DNA of 64,000 nucleotides from Linnemannia schmuckeri (Eukaryota; Mortierellomycota; Mortierellomycetes; Mortierellales; Mortierellaceae): the NCBI GenBank assembly GCA_029449235.1, contig JANATG010000008.1, forward strand, positions 1,364,001 through 1,428,000, given 5' to 3'. How positions within the stretch are numbered: position 1 is the first letter of the stretch; the number at the start of each line of letters is the position of its first letter. Both the position numbers and the translations under genes were made by a program. The notes under the pieces are model-generated. The model did not search any database and was not told the DNA's origin. It saw only the letters and a program-made list of their open reading frames with translations. Below are positions 1-10,033 of the stretch, one piece after another.

Positions 1-762
1 GATTCCAAAACCATAAAGAAAAAAGAAAAGGGTTGTTTAGTACTTAGTACATTCAGTACATGACAACAGATGACAAATAAAGAGAACTCACAAAGAAGCA
101 AAAAAAACAGTTAAAAACACTCACCCCTCGGATATCCATATCGTCCCACCCGTTGCCTCTCAAGAACAACGCACCCTCGGACACGAACCCATACCAGGTG
201 TTCATGTTGTTAGAGTCGTTCGAAGTAATCATCAGTCTTGCATCAATCTTCACATCCTTCAACTCTTGCTCTCCTTCCTCCAGACGGATAGGGGGGGATT
301 GGACGGTCTCATCGTTGGCCGAGGAACGGAACTGCTTCATCTCTCTCACAAATGAAGTCGTCTGCTCCTCCGAGATACCGCCCCGGCGACTCTGCTCACA
401 GGTCCTGCTGCCACTGAAACCTGGGAACTTCATCGCGCAATCATTAATAGCGATGTCAGGGCCGCCACTGTCCTCTTCCTTCCACTATTAACAAAAGGGC
501 AAAAAAAAAAAATGATGTCAGAAAGGGCTACTACTTGCCAAACAACTCCATACGAAACATCAAGCGCAGCAAAGGAGAACTTACAGGTCGAATAAACATA
601 GGTCTGAGGTCCCACGCTGGCTTCATCAACGTGGCAGATGGCCAAGACAGTGGCCTGCTGGATGCGACGAATGGAACTCGAGGCAAAGTTGTCGAGAGGG
701 ACGTTCATCGAAAGAATATTACTCATATTCATACTATTATTATATTGTTTAAGGCCCTCCAT
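1..762 (-). CDS. Unrecognised protein, 3' part cut by window edge
   Basis: I do not recognise the family. Two stretches look coding, with C/G-rich third positions: exon A at 762-585, starting with ATG at 762, and exon B at 484-125. The intron between them would run from GTAAGT at 584 to a TTAATAG acceptor ending at 485. A GTGAGT donor follows at 124, so the gene continues beyond position 1. Exon A encodes a hydrophilic, Asn/Ser-rich start followed by a segment with the run ILSMNVPLDNFASSSIRRIQ. Exon B contains KFPGFSGSRTCEQSRRGGIS and later NTWYGFVSEGALFLRGNGW. Oddity: exon A ends in phase 1, whereas exon B is open only if entered in phase 0 because a stop lies just upstream. A direct join therefore shifts the frame by one base. 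Either an exon is missing from my model or the gene carries a frameshift. Confidence 0.5.
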
Positions 763-1058
763 GATAGGTTTGCTGTCTTCGCTGAGCGGTGTGGATAAAG
801 TGTGAGCTGGGGTGTGTGTGTTGGTTTGGTGCAGAAAGGATGATGCTGTGGCACAAAGATCGTACGTTTGCAGTGTTTTGTCGTTGGGTGTGAGTGTGTT
901 ATGTGGTGAAAGGAAAAAAAACAGGCGTCCAATTGGTGCCCATAAAATAAAATGAAATCCTAAGAAAAGCCCTTAACTAGTCACATGACAGTATCACGTG
1001 ATAGATATTCATTTAATGAATGAGTAAGTTGTATAAGCTGACCTTTTAACAAGCAAGC
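763..1058. promoter_or_regulatory. Upstream region between the left-edge gene and tRNA-Glu, with E-box
   Basis: This stretch has no gene. It contains the palindromic E-box core CACGTG at 995-1000 in the context ATCACGTGAT, which fits a bHLH factor of the Cbf1/USF class. An inverted repeat, ATTCAT-TTA-ATGAAT, follows at 1007-1021. Whether these serve the left-edge gene, the tRNA or the TrhO-like gene downstream cannot be decided from sequence. Confidence 0.4.
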
Positions 1059-1130
1059 TCCTAGTTGGTCCAGTGGTCAGGATTTGTCGCTCTCACCGAC
1101 AAGGCCCGGGTTCGATCCCCGGACTGGGAA
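1059..1130 (+). tRNA. tRNA-Glu (anticodon CTC)
   Basis: This 72-nt cloverleaf is intronless. The acceptor stem pairs TCCTAGT with ACTGGGA, including one G-T pair, and the discriminator base is A. The D arm carries GGTCCAGTGGTCAGG-type sequence. The anticodon stem TGTCG/CGACA closes a seven-base loop CTCTCAC with anticodon CTC, which reads GAG. The T arm is the canonical CCGGG-TTCGATC-CCCGG and doubles as the pol III B box. A TTTTT run seven nucleotides downstream is the likely pol III terminator. No CCA is encoded, as expected in a eukaryote. An identical copy lies at 32338-32409. Confidence 0.96.
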
Positions 1131-1259
1131 TATTTTTGCAATTTTCTGATGTTTACTTTTGCTTCTGACCTTTTTGAAGTCTGTTTTACTTTGGACTTTT
1201 TGTTGTTTATTTTCCTTCTTTTATTTTCGTCTCACCATTCATTGAAACGAAGAAAACAA

Positions 1260-2846
1260 ATGTCGGCGGCATGCAAGCACGGACTGAGACAGGACATGAG
1301 GTCTGCCCTCTGCCAATGGGTGAATCTCATGGCCCCCTCCCAGTCGTCGATCGGGATCACCTCAACCTCCAGCTCCTTTTCAACCCGTAGCAGTCTTTTA
1401 CTTTCCCGACTTCGCCCACAACAACAGAACCGCTTCTTCTCGGGACTCTCCACCAAAGTATCAACAGCAATTGTAGTCAAAAAAGATGAATATATTGGGA
1501 CATCTCACCGATACTACCTGCACACGGCCTCCGGAACTGACCTGCCTCCGACACCAACAAAGCGACCCCTGATCCGATATACACCCCCAGGTCCCCCACC
1601 CATCGGCCAGAAGCACCAAACCCTTACCCTTTACACCATCACCCCCATTCCGGAATCCCAGCTCGAAGACCTTCGGGAAGAGCTGTTCCTCGAACTCATC
1701 AAATTCGACATCACAGGCAGGATTTATCTCGCCAAGGACGGGATCAACCTTCATGTGTGTACTCCACTCCAACACGCTGAATCCCTTCGGTCATCCCTCC
1801 AAACCTTGGTCCTGGATCGATTCGGCAAAGGGCCCGATGGAGCTATCTGGAATGTGTCGTGCGATCAGCCTGGGGAGCGAGTTTTTAGGAAACTGAAGGT
1901 TGCGGTCAAGAAACAGTTGGTGGTTGATGGACGGTTGGATCAATGGACTATTGGGGACTCGGAGGCGCCTCAGTACCTGGAACCGGAGGAGTTTCATGCG
2001 AGACTGGATCAGGTCGGAGACAAGGCTCTATTGATCGACATGAGGAACCACTTTGAAAAGTATGCGACGAAGTTTTTAGTGTTTGTTTGACTTTTTTATA
2101 ATTACTGTTTGTTGTCTTTGGTGCCAGTGTACTAACAATGTTCTTTTACTTGTGATGACACATAATAGCGAGGTGGGAAGGTTCAAGACGGCGGTCAAGA
2201 TGGATTGCACGACTTTCAAGGAGAACATGGATCTACTAGATGAGCTGTTGGAGGGTCGAGACAAAAGCAAGGAGGTCCTCATGGTCTGCACTGGAGGTAT
2301 CCGATGCAGTGTCTCCGGCCGGTACTTGAGACAAAAAGGATTCGAGGATGTTAAAATGGTAATAGGAAAAAAGAACGATTGTTGGCTGTTAACCAGTTGG
2401 AACGAACCTAGAGAATCAATCCTCTGTCGACTAACCAACAATCTCTACAATGTATCTTTTCTTGCATCTCAATCTCATAGCTGAAGGGCGGGATCACCAG
2501 CTATGGCCGGTTTGTCAGATCAAAGCCCGAGATCAAGTCGCATTTTGTGGGCAAGAACTTTACCTTTGACGGCCGTCGAGGTGAGCGCATCACCGAGGAC
2601 GTGATCAGCTCCTGTCACCAGTGCAGCACCCCTCACGACAACATCACCAACTGTGCGAATACCCGCTGTCATGCCCTTTTCATCCAGTGCCCCACCTGCA
2701 GCCAGAAATGGAACAATACCTGTGGACCAGAGTGTCATCATGCTGTTGAGACGGGTTGCGGGCCTGCTGCAACAAAGCCATATGATTATCATACTCAAGT
2801 CCGTCCTGGCTCGCTTCTGACGACTGAAGTCTCCAAGGCCGCTTGA
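1260..2846 (+). CDS. TrhO/UPF0176-like rhodanese protein, copy 1
   Basis: Model: join(1260..2059, 2169..2358, 2481..2846), 451 aa, in frame throughout. The family comprises bacterial TrhO/YceA (oxygen-dependent U34 hydroxylation of tRNA to ho5U) and animal TSTD2; a fungal role in tRNA modification is inferred. The N-terminus is Ser/Arg-rich and low in acidic residues, consistent with a mitochondrial targeting peptide. A ferredoxin-like acylphosphatase-type domain lies around residues 150-235 (DITGRIYLAKDGINLHV). The rhodanese domain follows, with LIDMRNHFE near 258-266 and the active-site loop CTGGIRC at 307-313. The C-terminus has a cysteine cluster (C375, C378, C388, C393, C400, C403, C411, C415) that probably binds zinc. 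The start is the first ATG after the tRNA; it lies 129 bp downstream of the tRNA end, so the transcript must begin in that gap. The stop is 193 bp from the convergent EVE-domain gene. A paralogue lies at 41462-43268. Confidence 0.9.
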
Positions 2847-3039
2847 AGTAAAAAATTTCGGTTCACAAATATTTACAGTTTTTTTTAATTTGTTTTTGTT
2901 TTGCAAAATTACATTGTGCGCAAGTGGATTATGCATTTGCTTTTTTGTGAATGGTGTGATGATGTGTTCGCTTGTGTGTTGATGAAGAAGAGACGCGTGG
3001 AACGAGAGAAAAAAAGAACTTTGATCTTGACCCTTTTTA

Positions 3040-4161
3040 CTATTCGCTAGGCTCACTCTGCTGCTCAAGCTCCATGATAAACTTCATCTCGCTATCAGAG
3101 ACAGGTTGAACAGAGAGGCGTCCGCGGTTGAGCAGTTTCATCTGGCTGAGTTCCTTGTCCTTGTATTGCTGAAGTTCCTTCAACGTCAAGACCCGCTTGA
3201 GTTTCCGTTCGTATTTCACATCAACCATGAACCAGCGAGGATCGTCTTTGGACGATTTATTGTCATAATAGTCACTCTTGGGATCGAATGCTGTGTGGTC
3301 TGGATATGCTTCCCGTGCAATCTTGGCCATTGCTGGTTTTTTAACAAGTGTAGGGATTTGTTAGGAAAGCGAGCATGTACAAACATTGGGCCCACAAATA
3401 CTCAATAGTGATCGTAACATGCACAAATGGATGCTTATTCAATATATATAGTTGAGAGACCTACCAACGATGCCTGGTGCCTTGGTATTGGAGTGGTAGA
3501 ACAGGACCTGGTCTCCGACCTTCATGCTATTCTTCATCAGATTCTTGGCCTCATGATTCCGCTACACCCGTTCAAGCGCAAGCAAATGTAGCTAGATGTT
3601 AGAATCACAAGTATTCTGTCATCGAACAAAACTGCCTTATATTTGTCAAGCGTGCCGTTCACTTACGACACCGTCCCAATGCGAGGTCGAGTCCTTGGAA
3701 TTGATCAGATCATCAATGCTGAAGGTATCAGGCTCGGATTTCATTAACCACACGCTGATGCGCGTGCCATCGTCGTTCGTCAGGCCTATTGCCGACGCCG
3801 GTGGTTGCTTCTCGGTGGTATCCTTTGTGGCTTTGGAGTCGGTACCGGATTTTGCGTTTGTTCCTTTGACTGAGGTATCCTGATTCACTGATGTAGTTAT
3901 GAGGATGTTGGTGTTGGTGACTTTGGCTCTCTTGGCTGCAGTAGCGTCAGCGGTAGCGGTGGCGGTCTTGGATTGTTGGACCTGGAAAACGTGAGGGGTT
4001 TTGGAAAGACGTGTTAGTAGGGGACGTGTTCTGATTCTGATGCTGTTCATCGTGTCTGATCTCCTAAAAAAAAGGTGAAGAAAGAAGTGGAATGGGAATG
4101 ACATAAAAAAAGAAAGTACCTTCTCCGACGTTGGAGCGCGTCGTTTGGCCCTGGTCTCCAT
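3040..4161 (-). CDS. EVE-domain protein (THYN1/thymocyte nuclear protein 1-like)
   Basis: Model: complement(join(3040..3332, 3465..3561, 3667..3981, 4120..4161)), 248 aa. The first 90 residues are a low-complexity basic/Thr/Lys region starting METRAKRRAPTSEK, which looks like a nuclear localisation segment. The EVE domain occupies about residues 91-238. It opens with VWLMKSEPDTFSIDDL, passes through WDGVRNHEAKNLMK and VGDQVLFYHSNTKAPGIV, and ends with PRWFMVDVKYERKL, all hallmarks of THYN1 proteins. EVE domains are PUA-like folds that recognise modified bases in nucleic acids; the ligand here is unknown. All four exons have canonical GT-AG borders and the frame closes exactly. The gene is divergent from eS27 with about 280 bp between starts, and an E-box CACGTG at 4258-4263 sits in that shared promoter. 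It converges on the TrhO-like gene. Confidence 0.92.
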
Positions 4162-4445
4162 TGCGTCTTTGCGTTGCGAGGTTGTGTGAGTTATGTGTGA
4201 GGAAAGAACTACAAGTTGCACTTGCACCATCGAAAGACGAGTGAACTGTAACCTGTACACGTGATGGTCTCGGAAATTAGTGGCGCAAGCCGCAGCCATC
4301 TTACCTCTCCTTGAAAAAAAAATCCGCAATCAAATTTCTTGTTGTCCCTTTCACTTCCACCTCCTCTTCCACACACACAACTCTTTTTACTACCTAGAAT
4401 CTCTCCTACAACACCAAATCTTTTTTTTCCGACAAAAACTCAACA
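4162..4445. promoter_or_regulatory. Divergent promoter of the EVE-domain gene and eS27
   Basis: This 284-bp region separates two divergent starts. It contains CACGTG at 4258-4263. The side facing eS27 is strongly pyrimidine-rich (about 4330-4440, many CTCTTC/TTTTTTTCC runs), as is common just upstream of fungal ribosomal-protein starts. The eS27 start sits in the context CTCAACAATGAC, with an A at -3. Confidence 0.45.
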
Positions 4446-4709
4446 ATGACTCTCGCAGAAGATATCCTCCACCCATCGCCCGCCAAGGAGGCAACAACTC
4501 ACAAGCTGAAGCGAGTCGTCCAGTCGCCTGATTCTTTCTACATGGACGTTAAGTGCAACGCTTGCCAGACCATCACCACTATATTCTCCCACGCCGACAC
4601 CGTCGTCAGCTGTCCCAAATGCAGCAATGTCCTTTCTCAGCCCACCGGTGGATTGGCCAAGCTCTCTGAGGGTACTTATTACTTGACAACGAAGCAGGAA
4701 GTGATTTGA
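4446..4709 (+). CDS. RPS27: 40S ribosomal protein eS27
   Basis: This intronless 87-aa protein starts MTLAEDILHPSPAKEA and contains SFYMDVKCNACQTITTIFSH followed by VVSCPKCSNVL and QPTGG. The two CxxC pairs (about residues 37/40 and 56/59) form the C4 zinc finger of eS27, a structural protein of the small subunit. Length matches the family (82-87 aa). The lack of introns contrasts with eS4 in the same window. The ATG is the only one in frame after the pyrimidine-rich leader. Confidence 0.97.
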   Translation: MTLAEDILHPSPAKEATTHKLKRVVQSPDSFYMDVKCNACQTITTIFSHADTVVSCPKCSNVLSQPTGGLAKLSEGTYYLTTKQEVI

Positions 4710-5126
4710 GGAGGAGAAGTGTTGTATGAATTTCACTGGTCTGTTTTATTCTAATATGCGATATTGTTATATGACTGAATAGGTGTTTCTTTCCGCAAGA
4801 AGGCGAAATAAATGAGGTTATTCCTTGGCGTCCCAGCTATGCTTATGCGACGTAAATAATTCGATGGTGCCTTGGTGCCCAATACCAAGGATCAGGCAAC
4901 AAGCAAACAAAGACAAACAGAGTGTTCAGCGCAAATAAAAATCCTTTCTCAACACACTGCGTAGAGTGAGAGTGATGTTGCGAAGGAGACGTAAGGAGGA
5001 GAGAGAAAACGAAATTTTCTTTCGCTGGACATCCAATGAGGTTGGAGGCCACAGCACTTACATCTAAATGCGTCGTAGTACGGCTTGTGGCTGCGAAATG
5101 TATTCAGTGAACAACTATATCTTCTA

Positions 5127-6879
5127 TTACTCGCGCTTGCTCTTGCCCGCATCGCGCTTGGGTGTCGAGAACCGCCTTGCGAGAGAAGAAACCATCTTAT
5201 AGAACCAAAACACGTTGAGTGAGTTCAATGCAACGTTGGCACTAGCATAGACGACTCTCAAGTGCATGGGGACCAGATCAAGGACAGGGAGCACGCTTAT
5301 CAGGCATTGGTAGCTGGTGTAGAACCCGAACACAATGCGCACAGTGAAGAACACGGTCAACAGAAAGAAGCCATTGATCTTTTGGTAGATCGATCCTGTC
5401 AATCCTGTCTTGTCCTAATAAAGTGACCAAATTTGTAATGTGAAGTATGTCAATTTGTTGGCAGCTCTAATACTGTTCTCCTCCTGAATGCGTGGAGTCG
5501 TCCGTGGTTAAAAAATGTTGTCGTAAAGCGAATAACTCTTCCATCAAGTAATGTCCATGCCTTTGATGACATACCATGAACCAGTGGATGTTAAGAAAAG
5601 GTGTGCTTAGCTCAAACATCAAGTAATAACTTCCGTAGTATTGCAAGAATGGTCTCTATTAGACAGTAAAAGAACATTGGAAAAAGAAAGAAAGCGTCAG
5701 TGAGCGAGATTGACATGTTTCCTTAGCATCCTTTCATCTTTGGCAGACCTGTGACCTGAAGCATGAAACAAAACGATGGTATGCGGGAATGACCGCCATG
5801 TATATTTATAATATGAAAAAAGCAAGTTTGACAAAAGTGAACGTACAAAGCTGAAGATGAAGACACTGAACGAGCAGATTCCATGTAAGACAAAGCCGAT
5901 GCCAAAGTCCTTGATATGTCGGATACTGTGGATGGTGTCCCACAAGAAGTATCTATGCGCATTCAAGAAGCAAAATTAACAGTGGGCAATTTAACTTTAG
6001 TCATTGGTATTGCTCAAACAAAGAGTTGAGTCGCAGCCCCCCATAAAGGAGCCATTCCCTTCTCCTTCTTCACCCCAACCAAAAAAAATCTGTCAAAGCC
6101 CAGAGGTGTGGGTTGCACAGAAATTGTCGCAAAAGAATGAAAAAAATAGAGTTGATATTGAGCAAAAGGAAAAGAGGAGAAAGCAGATGGAGAAGGGGGA
6201 AGGATCCAAACTTCCCACAGCCTCATCCCACTTTTTTTCTGCCTTTTTCGTCCGGAGTATATGCTCGTCGTGGCCTGTTCATGCCAAGAGCTCGGAGTTG
6301 TGTATGTATGTCTATCAATAATGCTGTTCATTTATTCCTGCCTTGCTGTCCCGTGCTTTCTTTCCTGTACTCCTGTCTTGGATTAGTTTTGTCTGTCCCC
6401 TTACCCGCAACAGACGGCATAGACCTGACCAGCATAGAACTCATATCCGAAGATCTTGTTCTGTGTCAGATTCTCATTCCAGAGGAGTGGGGTCGCCAAG
6501 GCGACAATGGTAAGAGCATGGACTGTCGACACCACATGAACTATCAAGTCATCCACAATCAAAAAAGAGAGGCAAAAGTGAGTCCAGGCTGTCTTTTCAA
6601 CATGCAAGGGTCATTTTTCAAAAGGTTTTACAACTTAAGCTTGTCTCTTTTCGACCTCAGTAGGAGTGGAAGGAAAAATTGAATACGGAGGGGATACATA
6701 CCATCCCAGTTCAGCTTCTTGGACCCTTGTAACTTGGGATAGGTTGCAGGAAAGAGAATCGGGCAGATGACCTGTGAGAGCTGGACAATGATGCCGCAGA
6801 CGACAGCAGAGGATAGGAGTGTTGTCCAGTGGTGCTCCAGCATGACGACGCCAAGGGTATCAAATATGGAACTTGTCAT
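5127..6879 (-). CDS. TLC-domain multi-pass membrane protein (TLCD4/TMEM56-like)
   Basis: Model: complement(join(5127..5414, 5575..5655, 5847..5952, 6405..6540, 6702..6879)), 262 aa, phases consistent at every junction. The protein is hydrophobic, with about six predicted membrane spans. Typical TLC (TRAM-LAG1-CLN8) features are the VVSTVHALTIV helix, GYFLWDTIHSIRH in the third exon and a helix ending FGFYTSYQCLISV. The C-terminal tail is basic (FSTPKRDAGKSKRE), suggesting cytosolic orientation. TLC-domain proteins act in ER lipid handling; the lineage without the Lag1 motif, to which this belongs, has no firmly assigned enzymatic activity. The start MTSSIFDTLGVV is the first ATG ahead of the first hydrophobic segment. 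Intron lengths run from 107 to 452 nt. Confidence 0.85.
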
Positions 6880-7456
6880 TCTCGGTCTCCTCGTATGTTA
6901 TTGGTCGAGTGGAGAAGGAGTAGGGGAGGGTTGAAGGTGACGGGGAGTGGTGATAGAGTGGATCAGAGTGGAGTGAAGGGATAAGGAAGGAGGGAAGGGA
7001 GTAGAAAAGAAGAAAAGAAGGAAGGAAGAAAAGAAGAAAGGAAGAAAGAAAGAAAAGAAAAGTAGAAGAAAGAGAGGGAATGGCGAGGTTATTGGCGATA
7101 AAGAAGTCTCGGCCTTTGGCAGAGAAAATGAAATGAAAGGGGACTGGTTCCTGGCAAAAGGGACAAGTTTCTACCGGGAGCCTACTTTGTCTTTTGCCTT
7201 GTCGACTTTCTTCATTCATTGAGCAGAATAGGGTTGTATGTACGACGTCGTTATTACCATCGATCATTTGTTTTTTACCCCTCGCTCTTGATCATCTTTG
7301 TTTCGCTTCTCGCACTCGCATTTCTCGTGGGCATTATTCAATTGGTCTGCTACAAAAAGAAGGACGCCCCACGGTCCTCAAAAAGGTACACGGTTCTCGC
7401 AGAGATATTTTGGTGTTTTATTCGGCGTAAATTACTTCGTCATCTCGTCTTCTCTT
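6880..7456. other. Intergenic, purine-rich on the + strand
   Basis: There is no credible gene here. Positions about 6900-7080 are a degenerate GGA/GAAA/AGAAGG tract, probably the upstream region of the TLC-domain gene; the stop-free frames it creates on either strand are compositional. The last 370 bases lead to the 3' end of eIF3k, and nothing else is recognisable. Confidence 0.5.
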
Positions 7457-8795
7457 TTATGCATCGTTGGAGTGACCAATGACCTTTGTCAATTCTATTA
7501 AACCAAACAAGAAAAAACGAACACACGCGTTAGGACAATCATTCATGTTGAAACACAGCGAGCACATTATCAGGACGATCAAACAATTTCAGTGATAAAC
7601 AAATCCGATAAGCACGTACGCTCAAACTTGATATTCTCAGTCAAGACGGTGGTCTTGGCCTCGTTATCCTTGTTGACGGGGATAGCAACGACACCGTTAC
7701 TCTCAGTCCATCCCTGAGCCTTGATGAAATCTGCCAAAGCCTGACCCTTCAGGTGGAGATATGCTCCCAAGTTGTCAGCCTCGATCGACTGGAAAGTCAT
7801 GGCAACAGCACCGGCAATGTCTATTGCAAGTAAGCATTAGAAATAATTTAAAGAGTTAGCGGTAAGCTTCAGCAGATACCATCGTAGCGCGCACGGGATC
7901 AGAAATCGGTCCTTTTTCGAACTGAAAGTCAAAGAACCCTGGACGATGGTGCCCGTTCGATAAAAGCATCTCAACCCAACATGAACATACTGGCGCGAAT
8001 CGAGTCCTCGAATCCAAGGACCTCGGCGGTCAACTCCTTGTAGATGTCATCGCCCTCGTAGAGCTTCCAGAAATCGGCAAAGCGTGCCTGCTCAATCAAA
8101 TCCTGAAGGGCGATCAAGCGGACAACGGGCTCCTCTGTGACCATTTGCTCGTTCAAGAGGTACAAGCACAAGTTGAAGTCGGGCTCAGGCAAGGTAGTCA
8201 AAGCCTTGACCAAGATGTTGTTGACGACCTGGTCGTTGGTCAAGTGAGCGTTGAACTGATACCTAATAGGGTGTTTGTCCAAGGGTTAATGGGTTGTAAA
8301 CGTTAGAAAAAATCTGCGGGTGATTATCAAAGAAAGGCTGGCCTTACTAACGGCAATGGGCTTCCTTCCAAGGGCACGTTCTTCATATTGGCGATAGTCA
8401 ATCCAATGTGCGTAGCCGCAGTTCCTTTGCCCCAGTATAGTAATCCTGTAGCCCTGAACAGACGTTTGCCCGTGTGAGGAGTAAATATGTGTGCGATATA
8501 ATATGCTGCTGTGTACTGTCTAGACAGTTGATAATTGTCCTGTCGTCCTATATTTGCTTTTTAAAAAGTAAAAGTTGTCTACCCTGGGAGACAAGCAGTG
8601 ATGCATGGAGTGAGAGAATGCTTACAACTTGAGGATGGCCAAGTTGGCCATGGCATCGCACTCCTTGTTGGTGCACTGTGTGGCCAGGTACTCCTCGAGA
8701 ATAGAAACGTTATCGGGGTTGTATCTGTCGACTCCGTCGATGAGCGACTGAATGACCTCAGGGCGGGAGGCGGGGGTGTTGGAGACGCGGGCCAT
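7457..8795 (-). CDS. eIF3k: Translation initiation factor eIF3 subunit k
   Basis: Model: complement(join(7457..7494, 7620..7820, 7991..8262, 8626..8795)), 226 aa. The order of conserved blocks matches eIF3k: RPEVIQSLIDGVDRYNPDN, LATQCTNKECDAMANLAIL, YQFNAHLTNDQVVNNILVK, ALTTLPEPDFNLCLYLL, FADFWKLYEGDDIYKEL, then the winged-helix/PCI part with LHLKGQALADFIKAQGW and a short last exon ending QLTKVIGHSNDA. eIF3k is a PCI-fold subunit bound to eIF3l at the edge of the eIF3 complex on the 40S subunit. Every junction is canonical and in frame. The first intron (363 nt) is long compared with the others. The length fits the family (about 218-230 aa). Confidence 0.95.
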
Positions 8796-9534
8796 GGCGA
8801 GAAAAAGGAAGAGTGTCGGATGGGTGAGGATGAACAAGAGATGAACAAAAGTAAAAAATATATGTGTCAAAGCCAGACGCTTCCTCGACTCTCAGTCCTG
8901 TCACAGCATTTGCACACACACGCTGTGAAAGCCTTTTTTATGTTGTCTGCAGTGCAGAGAACGGCAAAAAAATATCGATGGAAATCAAAACAAACAACGT
9001 TAAGGGGCACCTGATGAAAGGGGAAACAAACCGGGTGCGACAGGCGGCTGACTGACATTGCCAGGCACCTCAGTAAGTCGCTGCAACAGAGCGCAAAGGA
9101 ACTGGACGAGGAGGAGACGCGCCTTGCTCGCTGCGTAAGCGCACGAACACACCCTAGAAGACAACCTTACTCATCAACTCACCCACTCACTCTCCTTCTC
9201 ATTGCTAGTACAAAACAGTCTTCCTTTCTGTTCTTTCGGGTCAGTTTAATAGAGACTCGTGCATCTGTCACTGCCTCACAATCAACAAACATGTACAAAA
9301 GAAGATTTCACGCTGATGCTGGGGATGCTTTAATTTCCTTTGAATCAGATCCGCCTCTGCTTTTTGGAGCTAGCATACGACTTTTTTTTGTTGCTGTTGT
9401 TAGATACAAGAGCTTAATGGTGCTCCTCCTTCTTGCCGGTGACTATGGTAATGATAACAATATTTGGAAAGGAAATGGTCGGTGAAATGTCAATGGTTTT
9501 AGTTCAGGACCTAATACTATTTAAAAGGCCAAAA
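8796..9534. other. Intergenic between eIF3k start and the ATP synthase subunit j 3' end
   Basis: This region holds the eIF3k promoter (about 8796-9100) and the 3' flank of the next minus-strand gene. I see no coding exon and no strong repeat. Pyrimidine-rich leader-like sequence lies at about 9160-9235 on the + strand. Confidence 0.4.
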
Positions 9535-10033
9535 TCAACCGTTCTTACACTTGGGGTTGCGGGGATCGCTCTTGAAGGGCTCGCCTATTGCACAATAAAC
9601 GAAGGGTACATTACACATTGGTCAACTCTTTATCATCTCTATGCACAGAGATAACATTTAACAAGTGTCGGACACCTCTTGTCCTTGTATCGATGTGCCT
9701 TGTCCTTGTATCGATGCGCCTTGTCGAGATTATTTGCCAAGTGTTAACGAAAGTACTCAGTGTATGTAACATCTCCTTCTGCAAGTCGATAATCAAGTCA
9801 TTAGTGGTCGATGAGTTTGTGGCTACAGAGACATGCTGTCGAAAGTATGACCGGAACCGAGGATTGTCTGCTGATCCTGAGAAGTTGAAAGAAAAGGTGT
9901 GGCAGACGGGTCGAGTTGAATACGTACTCTTCAACGCAGCCTCTTGAGCAGAGTTGATGAGGTAGAAGGTGACGGCACCTCCGGCCAGGAAGGGAGCCAT
10001 AGGGCGAAGGAAGGGGGTAGACCAGGCACGCAT
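9535..10033 (-). CDS. ATP18: Mitochondrial ATP synthase subunit i/j
   Basis: Model: complement(join(9535..9584, 9928..10033)), 51 aa. It starts MRAWSTPFLRPMAPFLAGG, continues into one hydrophobic segment (FLAGGAVTFYLIN) and ends KSEPFKSDPRNPKCKNG. The SDPRNPK motif after a single N-terminal membrane span is the signature of fungal subunit j (Atp18) of the Fo membrane sector. The arginines before the membrane segment suit insertion into the inner mitochondrial membrane without a cleaved presequence. The intron is 343 nt and splits a serine codon. An E-box CACGTG lies at 10124-10129, about 90 bp upstream of the start. Subunit f of the same complex is at 57436-58661. Confidence 0.9.

Noticed and set aside
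1065..1259. Reading frame that begins inside the tRNA and runs into the TrhO-like gene
   Set aside because: The first part translates the tRNA and its terminator; the ATG at 1260 is the sensible start.
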